Shown piece by piece: positions 34,057 through 43,216 of a stretch of DNA of 64,000 nucleotides (position 1 is its first letter; every line of letters begins with the position of its first letter). Source of the DNA: Paracoccus denitrificans. Lineage in GTDB: Bacteria > Pseudomonadota > Alphaproteobacteria > Rhodobacterales > Rhodobacteraceae. The notes under the pieces are model-generated. The model saw only the letters and a list, made by a program, of their open reading frames with translations, was not told the origin of the DNA and did not search any database. The translations under genes were made by a program, and so were the position numbers. The stretch covers positions 1-64,000 of the forward strand of contig VAFL01000005.1 in the NCBI GenBank assembly GCA_005768755.1. Direction: 5' to 3'.

Positions 34057-35337
34057 TCAGTCGATCAGCAGATCAAGCGGGCCGGTGATCATGACTGGGA
34101 AAATGATGAACAGTCCCAGCAGGATCAGATAGGCAAGCACGAAAGGCAGGGTGCCCTTGACCACTTTCGAAACCGGCGCCTTGCCGACGCCGCAGACCAC
34201 GTTCAGCACCGAACCCACCGGCGGCGTGATCAGGCCGATGCAGGAATTGATGATGAACATCAGGCCGAAATAGACCGGATCGATTCCGGCCATTTTGATG
34301 ACCGGAAGCATCAGCGGCACAAGGATCAGCACCGATGGCACAAGGTCCATGACCATGCCGACCAGGAAAACCACGATCATGATGACCAGCATCAGCAGGC
34401 GCGGGCTTTCGACCAGCCCGCCCAGTGCGACGGCCAGTTGTTGGGGCAGCTGCGCGATTGTGATCAGCCAGGCTGCGACCATCGCGGCGCCGACCAGAAA
34501 CATCACCATCGCGGTCGAACGACCGGCCGAGATCAGCGTATGAACCAGCATTTTCCAGGTCATCTCGCGATAGACCAGCATGGAGACAATGATGGCATAG
34601 ACTGCCGCGACAACGGCGGCTTCGGTCGGCGTGACGATGCCCGAGCGGATGCCGCCGATGATCAGGATCGGCATGATCAGCGCCCAGACCCCGTCGCGAA
34701 GCGCTGCCATGCGTTCGGCACCGCTGGCCCTGGGGGCCACGGCCAGATCCTCGTTCCGGGTGGTGATTGCCCATGTGATCATCAGCGCCGCGCCCATCAT
34801 CAGGCCAGGTACGATACCGCCGATGAACAGTTTCTCGATCGAGATTCCGCCCGCGACGCCCAGAACGATCAGCGGAAGCGAGGGCGGAATGACCGGCGCG
34901 ATGATCCCGCCGGCTGCCAGAAGACCAAGCGAGCGGCCTTCGGGATAGCCCGATTGCTTCATCATCGGGTAAAGGATCGACACAAGGGCCGCGGCATCGG
35001 CAACGGCGGATCCAGACAGACCCGCCAGCAGGACCGAGGTCATGATCGCCACATAGCCCAAGCCGCCCTTGCGGTGCCCCAGAAGGCTGGTCGCCAGCCG
35101 GACGATCCGCTTGGACAAGCCGCCGACCGCCATCACCTCGCCTGCCACCAGGAAGAAGGGAATGGCCAGAAGCGTGAAGCTGTCGATCCCGTTGATCAGG
35201 GACTGCGCCATGATGTCGACACTGAACGTATCCAGATGCACCATCAGCGCGACAGAGGACAAGAGCAGCGCGAAAGCCACTGGCAAGCCCAGCAGAATGG
35301 CCCCGATCAGGACCCCGAGAAACAGCGCCAGCGTCAT
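34057..35337 (-). CDS. TRAP transporter large permease subunit (operon A)
   Basis: The DctM-type subunit carries the solute with Na+ across the inner membrane. The 426-residue product is very hydrophobic, about 12 segments, with family stretches IDSFTLLAIPFFLVAGEVM, LLAGLSGSAVADAAALVSIL, GGIIAPVIPPSLPLIVLG and NSCIGLITPPVGSVLNVVCG. Its ATG overlaps the DctQ stop (ATGA); the DctP gene follows 34 bp later. The translated frame upstream of 35337 is DctQ, so the start is well fixed. Confidence 0.93.
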   Translation of the reverse strand: MTLALFLGVLIGAILLGLPVAFALLLSSVALMVHLDTFSVDIMAQSLINGIDSFTLLAIPFFLVAGEVMAVGGLSKRIVRLATSLLGHRKGGLGYVAIMTSVLLAGLSGSAVADAAALVSILYPMMKQSGYPEGRSLGLLAAGGIIAPVIPPSLPLIVLGVAGGISIEKLFIGGIVPGLMMGAALMITWAITTRNEDLAVAPRASGAERMAALRDGVWALIMPILIIGGIRSGIVTPTEAAVVAAVYAIIVSMLVYREMTWKMLVHTLISAGRSTAMVMFLVGAAMVAAWLITIAQLPQQLAVALGGLVESPRLLMLVIMIVVFLVGMVMDLVPSVLILVPLMLPVIKMAGIDPVYFGLMFIINSCIGLITPPVGSVLNVVCGVGKAPVSKVVKGTLPFVLAYLILLGLFIIFPVMITGPLDLLID

Positions 35338-35825
35338 GCGATCGGCCTTTCGGGATGTGAGCCATAAGGGACCGGGCCGAAGATCTGCCCGATTGCGACA
35401 AGGATCATCAAACCGCCACCGGTGACACCGGCCAGATAGAACAGCGCACTCGGAAGGCCTGTAACCTGGCTGATATTCACCCAGTTCATCATCATCAGCT
35501 TCCAGCAGCCCATCACGAACATCGCCAGAAGCGCGATGATGATCAGGCGCGTGATGACCCACAACGGCCGCAGTGCACGCGGCATCAACGTCTCGACCAT
35601 CTCTGTCACGGCCAGATGTTCATTGCTGCGAAGCGCCAGCGCCGAACCCAGCATCGCGATCCAGACAAATGCAAGACGCGACAGCTCGATCCCCCATCTG
35701 AGGCCCGAGTTGAAGCCATAGCGCATGACGACATTCGTAAAGACCATGATGATCATGCCGGTCAGAAGAAGCGCAAGCAGCGCTTCGATCAGGACCCAGA
35801 TCACGGCGGTGCCGCGTGCGAGCAT
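35334..35825 (-). CDS. TRAP transporter small permease subunit (operon A)
   Basis: DctQ-type subunits have four transmembrane helices and scaffold the large subunit. The 163-residue protein has segments near residues 8-30, 48-68, 88-110 and 126-148 and the family motif ELSRLAFVWIAMLGSALALR. It is the first gene of operon A and is read away from the operator at 35912-35925. It overlaps DctM by 4 bp. Confidence 0.88.
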   Translation of the reverse strand: MLARGTAVIWVLIEALLALLLTGMIIMVFTNVVMRYGFNSGLRWGIELSRLAFVWIAMLGSALALRSNEHLAVTEMVETLMPRALRPLWVITRLIIIALLAMFVMGCWKLMMMNWVNISQVTGLPSALFYLAGVTGGGLMILVAIGQIFGPVPYGSHPERPIA

Positions 35826-35911
35826 CTGCGTGTTCCTCCTTCATCTGTGCCGGATCGGGGCGCGTGACTGACGCTGTGAAATGACTTGCCCGAATCCTCT
35901 CCCTGTCATAA

Positions 35912-35925
35912 TGGTATCGATAACA
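35912..35925. promoter_or_regulatory. Palindromic operator between TRAP operon A and the SDR gene
   Basis: TGGTATCGATAACA, flanked as AT...T, lies 87 bp from dctQ and 38 bp from the divergent SDR start. Its right half CGATAACA is identical to the idnD/idnO operator, with 12 of 14 positions shared overall. One repressor could therefore link transport with the idonate genes. Confidence 0.65.
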
Positions 35926-35962
35926 TTTTAACCTGTCAACGCGCGATGATGGAGGAGGGAAG

Positions 35963-36700
35963 ATGGGACAGACGATTCTGATCACAGGGGCGGGCAGTGG
36001 TATCGGACGGGCGACTGCACGGCTGTTTCTGGACAACGGCTGGAATGTCGGGCTGGTCGGGCGTCGCGAATCCGCGCTGAAGGAAACGGCGGACGGGCAC
36101 GAGTCCGCCTTGCTTCTGCCTTGCGATGTTGGCGATGCGGAAGCGGTCGGGGCGGCGGTGGCGGGGATCGTTCAGAAGTTCGGCCGGCTGGATGTGCTTT
36201 TCAACAATGCCGGCATCTCGCTTCCGACCGCCATGATCGACGAAATCGCTGTCGAGGACTGGCAGTCCATTGCCAATGTGAACATCAACGGGATGTTCCT
36301 GACCGCGCGCGCCGCGTTCGGCCAGATGCGCCGACAAAGCCCCCAGGGCGGTCGGATCATCAATAACGGCTCTGTCTCGGCACAGGTGCCGCGCTACGGA
36401 TCTGCCGGCTATACGATGTCGAAACACGCAGTGACGGGGCTGACCCGATCCCTGTCCTTGGACGGGCGCGCGTTCGATATTGCCTGCGGTCAGATCGACG
36501 TCGGCAATGCCATGACCGACATGGCTGAAAAGATGACACGGGGCGTGCCGCAGGCCGATGGGACACTGAAGGTGGAACCGGTCATGCCGGCCGCCGAGGT
36601 CGCGCGGGCGGTATGGCATATGGCGACCTTGCCGCAGGGGACGAATGTCCAGTTCCTGACGGTCATGGCAACCGCGATGCCCTATATCGGGCGGGGATAG
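35963..36700 (+). CDS. Short-chain dehydrogenase/reductase
   Basis: The 245-residue classical SDR has TILITGAGSGIGRATARLFL for NAD(P), VLFNNAGISLPTAMIDEIAV, the catalytic Ser in NNGSVSAQVPRYG and YTMSKHAVTGLTRSLSLDGR for Tyr/Lys. An Asp or basic residue that would set cofactor preference is ambiguous (GRRES suggests NADP). It lies next to the TRAP operator, so it likely oxidises or reduces a sugar acid. Its end overlaps the convergent SulP gene by 19 bp, which is small but real. Confidence 0.85.
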   Translation: MGQTILITGAGSGIGRATARLFLDNGWNVGLVGRRESALKETADGHESALLLPCDVGDAEAVGAAVAGIVQKFGRLDVLFNNAGISLPTAMIDEIAVEDWQSIANVNINGMFLTARAAFGQMRRQSPQGGRIINNGSVSAQVPRYGSAGYTMSKHAVTGLTRSLSLDGRAFDIACGQIDVGNAMTDMAEKMTRGVPQADGTLKVEPVMPAAEVARAVWHMATLPQGTNVQFLTVMATAMPYIGRG

Positions 36701-38424
36701 GACGGGTCGGGCGGGCAAGCCAGTGCCCGCCAGGCGTCGTATTGCGACAGGAAAACGCGACCGTTCATGTCTTTCAGAAGATGCGCACGCTGCAGTCGAT
36801 CCATGACCGGCCCCTTGACCTCTGACAGGTGAAGCCCGACGTCCATGTCGCGCAGGCGGTTGTTTATCGCCTCCAGGCTTTCAAGCGCAGAGTAATCAAC
36901 CGAGTTCACGGCCGAAAACATCAGCACGACATGCCGGATTGCACATCCTTCCGTCACGCGGCGCTGGATGAGATCTTCCAGAAATCGCGCATTGGCGAAG
37001 AACAGGCTTTCATCGACGCGCAGGCTCAGCAGGCAGGGGTCGGTCTCGACCTCGTGACGATCGATGTTGCGGAAATGCTGGCTGCCCGGCACCAGTCCGA
37101 CCTCTGCCACATGCGGGCGCGAGGTCTTGTAAAGATGCAGAAAGACGGACAGGGCGACCCCGGTTGCGACGCCCAGCTCCACCCCTGCGGCAAGGGTCAC
37201 AAGGATTGTGGCTGAAACGGCGATGAAATCGGCCCGAGAATAGTGCCAGGTCTTCCTGAGGATCGACAGATCGACAAGGCTGAGAACCGCCACGATGATC
37301 GTGGCCGCAAGCGTCGCGTTGGGCAGATAGTAGACAACCGGCGTCAGCGCCACGGCGGCGATTGTCAGCCCTATCGCGGTGAAAGCACCAGCGGCAGGGG
37401 TTTCGGCCCCGGCGTCGAAATTCACCACTGATCGCGCAAATCCGCCGGTGACCGGGTAACCGCCCGTGAATGCGGCCCCCAGATTGGCAAAACCAAGACC
37501 GATCAATTCCTGATCCGGGTGGATGCGCTGGCGCTTCTTGGCGGCCAGCGTCTGTGCCACCGAAACGGATTCGACAAAGCCGATCACCGAAATCAGCAGT
37601 GCCGGAACCAGCAGTGAACGCAGCAGATCGGGCGCAAAGCCGGGCAGGGTAAGCGGCGGCAGGCTTTGCGGCACCTCGCCCACGATCTTTACGCCGCGGC
37701 CCTGCAGGTCAAACCCCCACACGATCAGCGTTGTCAGAACCACGGCCGCGACCGGCCCTGCCTTGGTCAGTATGTCGACCAGAAGTGCGGGCATTCGCCG
37801 CCGCGTCAGCAAAGCGCGCAGATGGCGGCGCGCCCAGAACAGAAATGCGGTTGCCGAGCAGCCGATCAGTGCGGTCAGAACATTGACCTGTCCCAGTTGA
37901 GACAGCACCGCGCCAAGAATTTGCGGCAGCGTCTGACCGCCCGCGCTGATGCCCAGGATATGCTGTAACTGACTGGCGGCGATCAGAATGCCCGATGCCG
38001 TGATGAAACCCGCAATCACCGGGTGGCTGAGGATATTTGCCAGAAAACCCAGCCGCAGCAGCCCCATCAAGAGCAGGATGAGCCCCGACAGGAAGGCAAG
38101 CGTCAGTGCAGCCGTGACATATCCAGCTGTTCCCTGTTCCGCGACCTGACCAACCGCCGACGCTGTCAGCAGCGAAAGCACCGCAACCGGCCCAACAGCC
38201 AGCGCCCTGCTGGTGCCGAACAGCGCGTAAAGGATCAGGGGCGCGATTGAGGCATATATGCCCGCCTCTGGCGGCAACCCCGCCAGCATCGCGTAGGCCA
38301 GCGATTGCGGGATCAGCATGATCGTCACGATCACCGCAGCCAGCAGGTCGTTCGACAGTGCCCGGCGGTCGTAACGCCGTCCCCAGTCCAGGATCGGTAA
38401 ATAGCGGCGCAGTCCGCCGATCAT
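36682..38424 (-). CDS. SulP-family anion transporter with STAS domain
   Basis: SulP proteins move sulfate, bicarbonate or other anions across the inner membrane. The 580-residue product has the N-terminal signature LPILDWGRRYDRRALSNDLL, then VTIMLIPQSLAYAMLAGLPP and ASIAPLILYALFGTSRALAV (PQ and GTSR motifs). The transmembrane core runs to about residue 430. A C-terminal STAS domain follows, with HVVLMFSAVNSVDYSALESL and LHLSEVKGPVMDRL. A sulfur substrate is favoured by the persulfide-dioxygenase-like gene 58 bp upstream in the same direction, but bicarbonate is not excluded. Confidence 0.9.
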   Translation of the reverse strand: MIGGLRRYLPILDWGRRYDRRALSNDLLAAVIVTIMLIPQSLAYAMLAGLPPEAGIYASIAPLILYALFGTSRALAVGPVAVLSLLTASAVGQVAEQGTAGYVTAALTLAFLSGLILLLMGLLRLGFLANILSHPVIAGFITASGILIAASQLQHILGISAGGQTLPQILGAVLSQLGQVNVLTALIGCSATAFLFWARRHLRALLTRRRMPALLVDILTKAGPVAAVVLTTLIVWGFDLQGRGVKIVGEVPQSLPPLTLPGFAPDLLRSLLVPALLISVIGFVESVSVAQTLAAKKRQRIHPDQELIGLGFANLGAAFTGGYPVTGGFARSVVNFDAGAETPAAGAFTAIGLTIAAVALTPVVYYLPNATLAATIIVAVLSLVDLSILRKTWHYSRADFIAVSATILVTLAAGVELGVATGVALSVFLHLYKTSRPHVAEVGLVPGSQHFRNIDRHEVETDPCLLSLRVDESLFFANARFLEDLIQRRVTEGCAIRHVVLMFSAVNSVDYSALESLEAINNRLRDMDVGLHLSEVKGPVMDRLQRAHLLKDMNGRVFLSQYDAWRALACPPDPSYPRPI

Positions 38425-38482
38425 GGCGCAACCCTTAAGGGTGCCGAGGACGCAACGCGCGGGCAGGTATGTCGCAGCATCG

Positions 38483-39367
38483 TTACAATCCGTTCAACGG
38501 CACCTTCAGCATCGGACGCCCGTCCTTGTCGGTGGGAACCTCGCCCGCGCGCATGTTGACCTGCAGGGCGGGGATGATCAGGCTGGGCATTGCCAGTGTG
38601 GCATCGCGCGCCGTGCGAAAGGCCACGAACTCCTCTCTCGTCCGGTTCCCGCCGACATGGATATTATGGGCCTTTTCCTCGGCCACGGTGGTCTGCCACT
38701 GAATTTCGCGCCCGTTCGGTGCGTAATCGTGACACATGAAAAGTCGCATTGCGTCGGGCAGCGCCAGCACTTTCTGGATACTGTCATAAAGAAGGCCGGC
38801 ATCGCCGCCCGGAAAGTCCGCGCGTGCTGACCCGCCATCGGGCATGAACAATGTATCGCCCACGAACGCCGCATCGCCCATCACATGGACCATGCAGGCC
38901 GGGGTATGGCCCGGCGTGTGGATCGCAAAACAGGCAAGTTCGCCGACCATATAGGTGTCGCCATCTTCGAACAGCCGGTCGAACTGGCTGCCGTCACGTT
39001 GAAATTCAGTGCCTTCGTTGAATATCTTGCCGAATGTTTCCTGCACGGTCATGATCTTCGACCCGATGCCGATCTTGCCGCCCAGCACCTGCTGGATATA
39101 GGGCGCGGCAGACAGGTGATCAGCATGGACATGGGTTTCGATGATCCATTCCAGGCGCAGACCAAGCTCCCGGACCCGCGCAATCAACATGTCTGCGTGT
39201 TCATAGGTGATACGCCCGGCGGCGTAATCGATATCCATGACGCTGTCGACAATCGCACAGGCATCTGATCCCGGATCGCGCACGATGTATGAGAAGGTGT
39301 TCGTGGCATCGTCGAAGAAGGCCTCGACCTCGGGTCGTACGTCCATGTTGACGGGATAATCCACCAT
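38483..39367 (-). CDS. Metallo-beta-lactamase fold protein, persulfide dioxygenase-like
   Basis: The 294-residue product is related to Blh/ETHE1-type enzymes, which oxidise glutathione persulfide to sulfite. The metal site THVHADHLSAAPYIQ (HxHxDH), HTPGHTPACM and the later FMCHDYAPNGREIQWQTTV follow the family. The D in VGDTLFMPDGGSARADFPGG is the bridging ligand and SARADFPGGDA is the subfamily signature. The C-terminal NRTREEFVAFRTARDATLAM is also typical. The start at 39367 gives MVDYPVNMDVRPEVEAFFDD. It forms a likely operon with the SulP gene. Substrate is inferred. Confidence 0.85.
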   Translation of the reverse strand: MVDYPVNMDVRPEVEAFFDDATNTFSYIVRDPGSDACAIVDSVMDIDYAAGRITYEHADMLIARVRELGLRLEWIIETHVHADHLSAAPYIQQVLGGKIGIGSKIMTVQETFGKIFNEGTEFQRDGSQFDRLFEDGDTYMVGELACFAIHTPGHTPACMVHVMGDAAFVGDTLFMPDGGSARADFPGGDAGLLYDSIQKVLALPDAMRLFMCHDYAPNGREIQWQTTVAEEKAHNIHVGGNRTREEFVAFRTARDATLAMPSLIIPALQVNMRAGEVPTDKDGRPMLKVPLNGL

Positions 39368-39440
39368 GTCGCGATTTCCTTGCTGGCGGTTGGCTGCAAT
39401 CGTCACTTCAGTATCGCGCAAGGATGATGCCCCCGACAAG

Positions 39441-39466
39441 GGTTCAGGACCAATCGGTCCTGAACC
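39441..39466 (-). terminator. Perfect hairpin downstream of the transglutaminase-like gene
   Basis: GGTTCAGGACC and GGTCCTGAACC form an 11-bp stem with a 4-nt AATC/GATT loop, 48 bp beyond the stop at 39514 on the minus strand. It lies between that gene and the MBL gene. There is no long T run after it, so it may act as a terminator with help or as a mRNA end stabiliser. Confidence 0.6.
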
Positions 39467-39513
39467 TGCCATCGTCTTTCGAAGGTGCGGGGTGCCGACC
39501 GGCGCGGCGTCGG

Positions 39514-40293
39514 TCAGTCCACCCGGCTGACCGAGATTGATTGGGCAACCAGCGTTGCCATCTGGACCGAGGACAGGAATGCAACATCCGTCGCGTCGCG
39601 CCCGACCGCGATGATCGCCATGTTGTCGGCATGGGCCATCCCGGTCGCGTCGATCAGGTGCCAGCCGCCATCCAGATAGACTTCTGCGACCGCATGGAAG
39701 TCCGGCGGATCGACATCTGGCGCGTAAACACTTGCCATGCGGGCGGGAATGTTTGCCGCCCGGCAGAACGAGACCAGCAGATGCGCATAATCCCGGCACA
39801 CCCCGCGCCGTTCCAGAAACGTGTCAACGGCGGTCGTTTCGGGGCCCGACACGCCGGACACATAATCCAGATTTTCCTCGATCCAGTCGCGCATTTTTGC
39901 CACCCGCGCGCCACCGCTGAGGTTTCCGAAGCATTTCTCAACGAAGTTGCCAAACCGCTCGGACGGGCAGTAGCGCGAGGGCAGGGTATACCGCAGAGAG
40001 TCGCCCGGCAGGCGTTCGAACGGCGTCGACGGCATCGCGGCGAAATCTGGCCTCGGCCGTTCAATCTTGACCGTAGCCGTGTATTTGCAGGACAGATGCG
40101 CGCGGGGCCGGATAACCAGCCGTTCGCCAATCCCCTCGTCGCCCGGAACACGGGCAAAGCTTTCCAGATCGCCAAGGTCGATATTCGCATCAAGGATTGT
40201 CTGGCCCAACGCCCCTGCCGCTTCGACCGACAGAACGGCGGGACCGGGCGTTTCAAGATCATATTCGAGATTTGTCGTTATGGAGATCTTCAT
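39514..40293 (-). CDS. Transglutaminase-like cysteine peptidase family protein
   Basis: The 259-residue cytosolic protein has a beta-rich N-terminal domain with LSCKYTATVKIERPRPDFA and a C-terminal transglutaminase-like core. The predicted triad is Cys in RRGVCRDYAHLLVSFCRAA, His in DFHAVAEVYLDG and Asp in WHLIDATGM, the order expected. Such proteins may be proteases or amidases; the substrate is not known. The ATG at 40293 begins MKISITTNLEYD, and earlier methionines lack support. It has no obvious partner; its nearest upstream neighbour is ugpC. Confidence 0.85.
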   Translation of the reverse strand: MKISITTNLEYDLETPGPAVLSVEAAGALGQTILDANIDLGDLESFARVPGDEGIGERLVIRPRAHLSCKYTATVKIERPRPDFAAMPSTPFERLPGDSLRYTLPSRYCPSERFGNFVEKCFGNLSGGARVAKMRDWIEENLDYVSGVSGPETTAVDTFLERRGVCRDYAHLLVSFCRAANIPARMASVYAPDVDPPDFHAVAEVYLDGGWHLIDATGMAHADNMAIIAVGRDATDVAFLSSVQMATLVAQSISVSRVD

Positions 40294-40422
40294 ATCGGTA
40301 TCATCCTTGGCGCGGGAAGGGGGGGACATGTCGCACGTCAATGGCGCATATACCAGTCTTGTGCCGCCCTGTTGGCGGTTGATTTTCATCATCGCCCGCC
40401 GCGACCCTTTTCGATGCCGGCC

Positions 40423-41430
<1,008 letters not shown>

Positions 41431-41431
41431 G

Positions 41432-42280
41432 TTATTTCTCCGTCTCGACAAGACCTTTGACGAACAGCTTCTGCATGGCGATGACAACGGCGACAGGCGG
41501 TAGCATGGCCATGATGGCGGTCGCCATCACCAGATGCCATTGCGGCAGCCCGTCCACCACGTCAGCCATGCGTTTGATGCCCGCAACGATGGTGTAGTAA
41601 CTGGAATCCGTGGTGATCAGCAGCGGCCACAGATACTGGTTCCAGCCATAGATGAACAGGATCACGAACAGCGCCGCGATATTGGTGCGCGACAGCGGCA
41701 GAAGGATATCGCGGAAGAATTTCATCGGGCCGGCCCCGTCGATCCGGGCGGCCTCGGTCAACTCATCCGGGATGGTCAGAAAGACCTGCCGGAACAGGAA
41801 GGTCGCCGTGGCCGAAGCGATCAGCGGTATGGAAAGCCCGGCATATGAGTTCAAAAGGCCGAGGCCCGCCACGACCTGAAAGGTCGGCACGATCCGCACC
41901 TCGACCGGCAGCATCAGCGTTATGAAGATGCACCAGAAGGCAAAATTGCGGAACGGAAAGCGGAAATAGACGATCGCGAAGGCCGACAGGACCGAGATCA
42001 CGATCTTCCCGATGGCAATGGACAGGGCCATGATCAGACTGTTGAACATCATCCAGCCAACCGGGGGCGTGCCGCTGGTAGACAAGCCGCTATCCAGCAT
42101 CCGGCTGTAATTCTCGATCAGATGCGGGCCGGGCAGCATGGGGATGGTGCCTGACGAAAAATCCGTGGCGGTGTGGGTTGACGCGACAAACGCGATCCAG
42201 ACAGGCATGGCGACGATTGCCACACCGAAGATCAGCACCAGATGCGCGAGGAAGTTCAGGCCGGGGCGGTTCTCGATCAT
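41432..42280 (-). CDS. ugpE: sn-Glycerol-3-phosphate ABC importer, permease UgpE
   Basis: The 282-residue inner-membrane protein has about six hydrophobic segments and the coupling-helix EAA motif EAARIDGAGPMKFFRDILLP. Further family stretches are FASTHTATDFSSG-like periplasmic loops and YGWNQYLWPLLITTDSSYYT. It pairs with UgpA to form the pore and overlaps it by one base. The product ends VETEK directly before ugpC. Confidence 0.92.
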   Translation of the reverse strand: MIENRPGLNFLAHLVLIFGVAIVAMPVWIAFVASTHTATDFSSGTIPMLPGPHLIENYSRMLDSGLSTSGTPPVGWMMFNSLIMALSIAIGKIVISVLSAFAIVYFRFPFRNFAFWCIFITLMLPVEVRIVPTFQVVAGLGLLNSYAGLSIPLIASATATFLFRQVFLTIPDELTEAARIDGAGPMKFFRDILLPLSRTNIAALFVILFIYGWNQYLWPLLITTDSSYYTIVAGIKRMADVVDGLPQWHLVMATAIMAMLPPVAVVIAMQKLFVKGLVETEK

Positions 42281-43158
42281 CAGTATTCCACCTTCTTCTC
42301 GACATAGCGGAACTGGATCACGGTCAGCGCGATCACAATCAGCATCAGGATCACCGATTGCGCCCCGGAACTGCCAAGGTTTTGGCCGATGAAGCCGTCG
42401 AAATAGACCTTGTAGACCATGATGTTCGTGGCCTGGGCCGGACCGCCTTCTGTCGCGCTGTCGATCACGGCGAAAGTGTCGAACATTGCGTAGACGATAT
42501 TGACCACCAGCAGGAAGAACGTCGTGGGCGACAGCAGGGGCAGGGTGATCGTGAAGAAGCGCTTCACCGGGCCGGCCCCGTCGATGGCCGCAGCTTCGCG
42601 AAGGCTGGCGGGAACCGATTGCAGCCCGGCGACGAAGAACAGGAAGTTATAGCTGATCTGCTTCCAGGCGCTGGCGATGACCACCAGCAGCATCGCATCG
42701 CCCTTGTCCGAGATATGATTCCAGTCATAGCCGAACTGGTCCAGAACATAGGGCAGGATGCCGACGGTCGGGTTGAAGATGAACCACCACAGGATGCCCG
42801 CGACAGCAGGCGCCACGGCATAGGGCCAGACCAGAAGCGTGGTGTATAGCCGCGACGATTTGATCATCCTGTCGACGGCAACCGCCAGCAGCAGGGAAAA
42901 CCCCATGGACAGCACGGTGACCGAAACGGCGAAGACCGCGGTCACCTGCAGCGAGTTCATGTATTCGGAACTGCCAAGCAGCCGCGCGTAGTTTTCCAAC
43001 CCGACAAAGGTCGTCTTGATGCCGAAGGCGTCTTCGCGAAGGAAGCTTTGCCAGACGGCCTGTGCAGCAGGCCAGATGAAGAAGATGAAGGTAATCGCCA
43101 ATTGCGGGGCCAGCAGCAGCCAGGGCAAAAGCTGGTTGTTGAAAATCGTGCGCTTCAT
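42280..43158 (-). CDS. ugpA: sn-Glycerol-3-phosphate ABC importer, permease UgpA
   Basis: The 292-residue protein has about six transmembrane segments and the EAA loop EAAAIDGAGPVKRFFTITLP. Other typical stretches are FIFFIWPAAQAVWQSFLRED, LVWPYAVAPAVAGILWWFIF and ATEGGPAQATNIMVYKVYFD. The ATG at 43158 (MKRTIFNNQLLPWLLLAP) is preferred over upstream codons. It lies 58 bp downstream of ugpB across a strong hairpin that could reduce its expression relative to ugpB. Confidence 0.92.
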   Translation of the reverse strand: MKRTIFNNQLLPWLLLAPQLAITFIFFIWPAAQAVWQSFLREDAFGIKTTFVGLENYARLLGSSEYMNSLQVTAVFAVSVTVLSMGFSLLLAVAVDRMIKSSRLYTTLLVWPYAVAPAVAGILWWFIFNPTVGILPYVLDQFGYDWNHISDKGDAMLLVVIASAWKQISYNFLFFVAGLQSVPASLREAAAIDGAGPVKRFFTITLPLLSPTTFFLLVVNIVYAMFDTFAVIDSATEGGPAQATNIMVYKVYFDGFIGQNLGSSGAQSVILMLIVIALTVIQFRYVEKKVEY

Positions 43159-43180
43159 CTTGTCACTCGGGCCTGTGTGG

Positions 43181-43207
43181 GCGGAGGGCCGCTGAACGGC
43201 CCCCCGC
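43181..43207 (-). terminator. Hairpin between ugpB and ugpA (attenuator)
   Basis: On the minus strand GCGGGGGGCCG pairs with CGGCCCTCCGC (one G-U wobble) around a 5-nt loop, starting 9 bp after the ugpB stop. No T run follows. Such stems after binding-protein genes protect their mRNA and lower read-through, giving an excess of the periplasmic protein. Confidence 0.6.
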
Positions 43208-43216
43208 GAGATCGGG

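Noticed and set aside
33748..35367. Open frame of 539 codons on the plus strand through TRAP operon A
   Set aside because: It is antisense to dctM/dctP, is rich in His/Asp/Arg as GC-rich shadows are, and matches no family.
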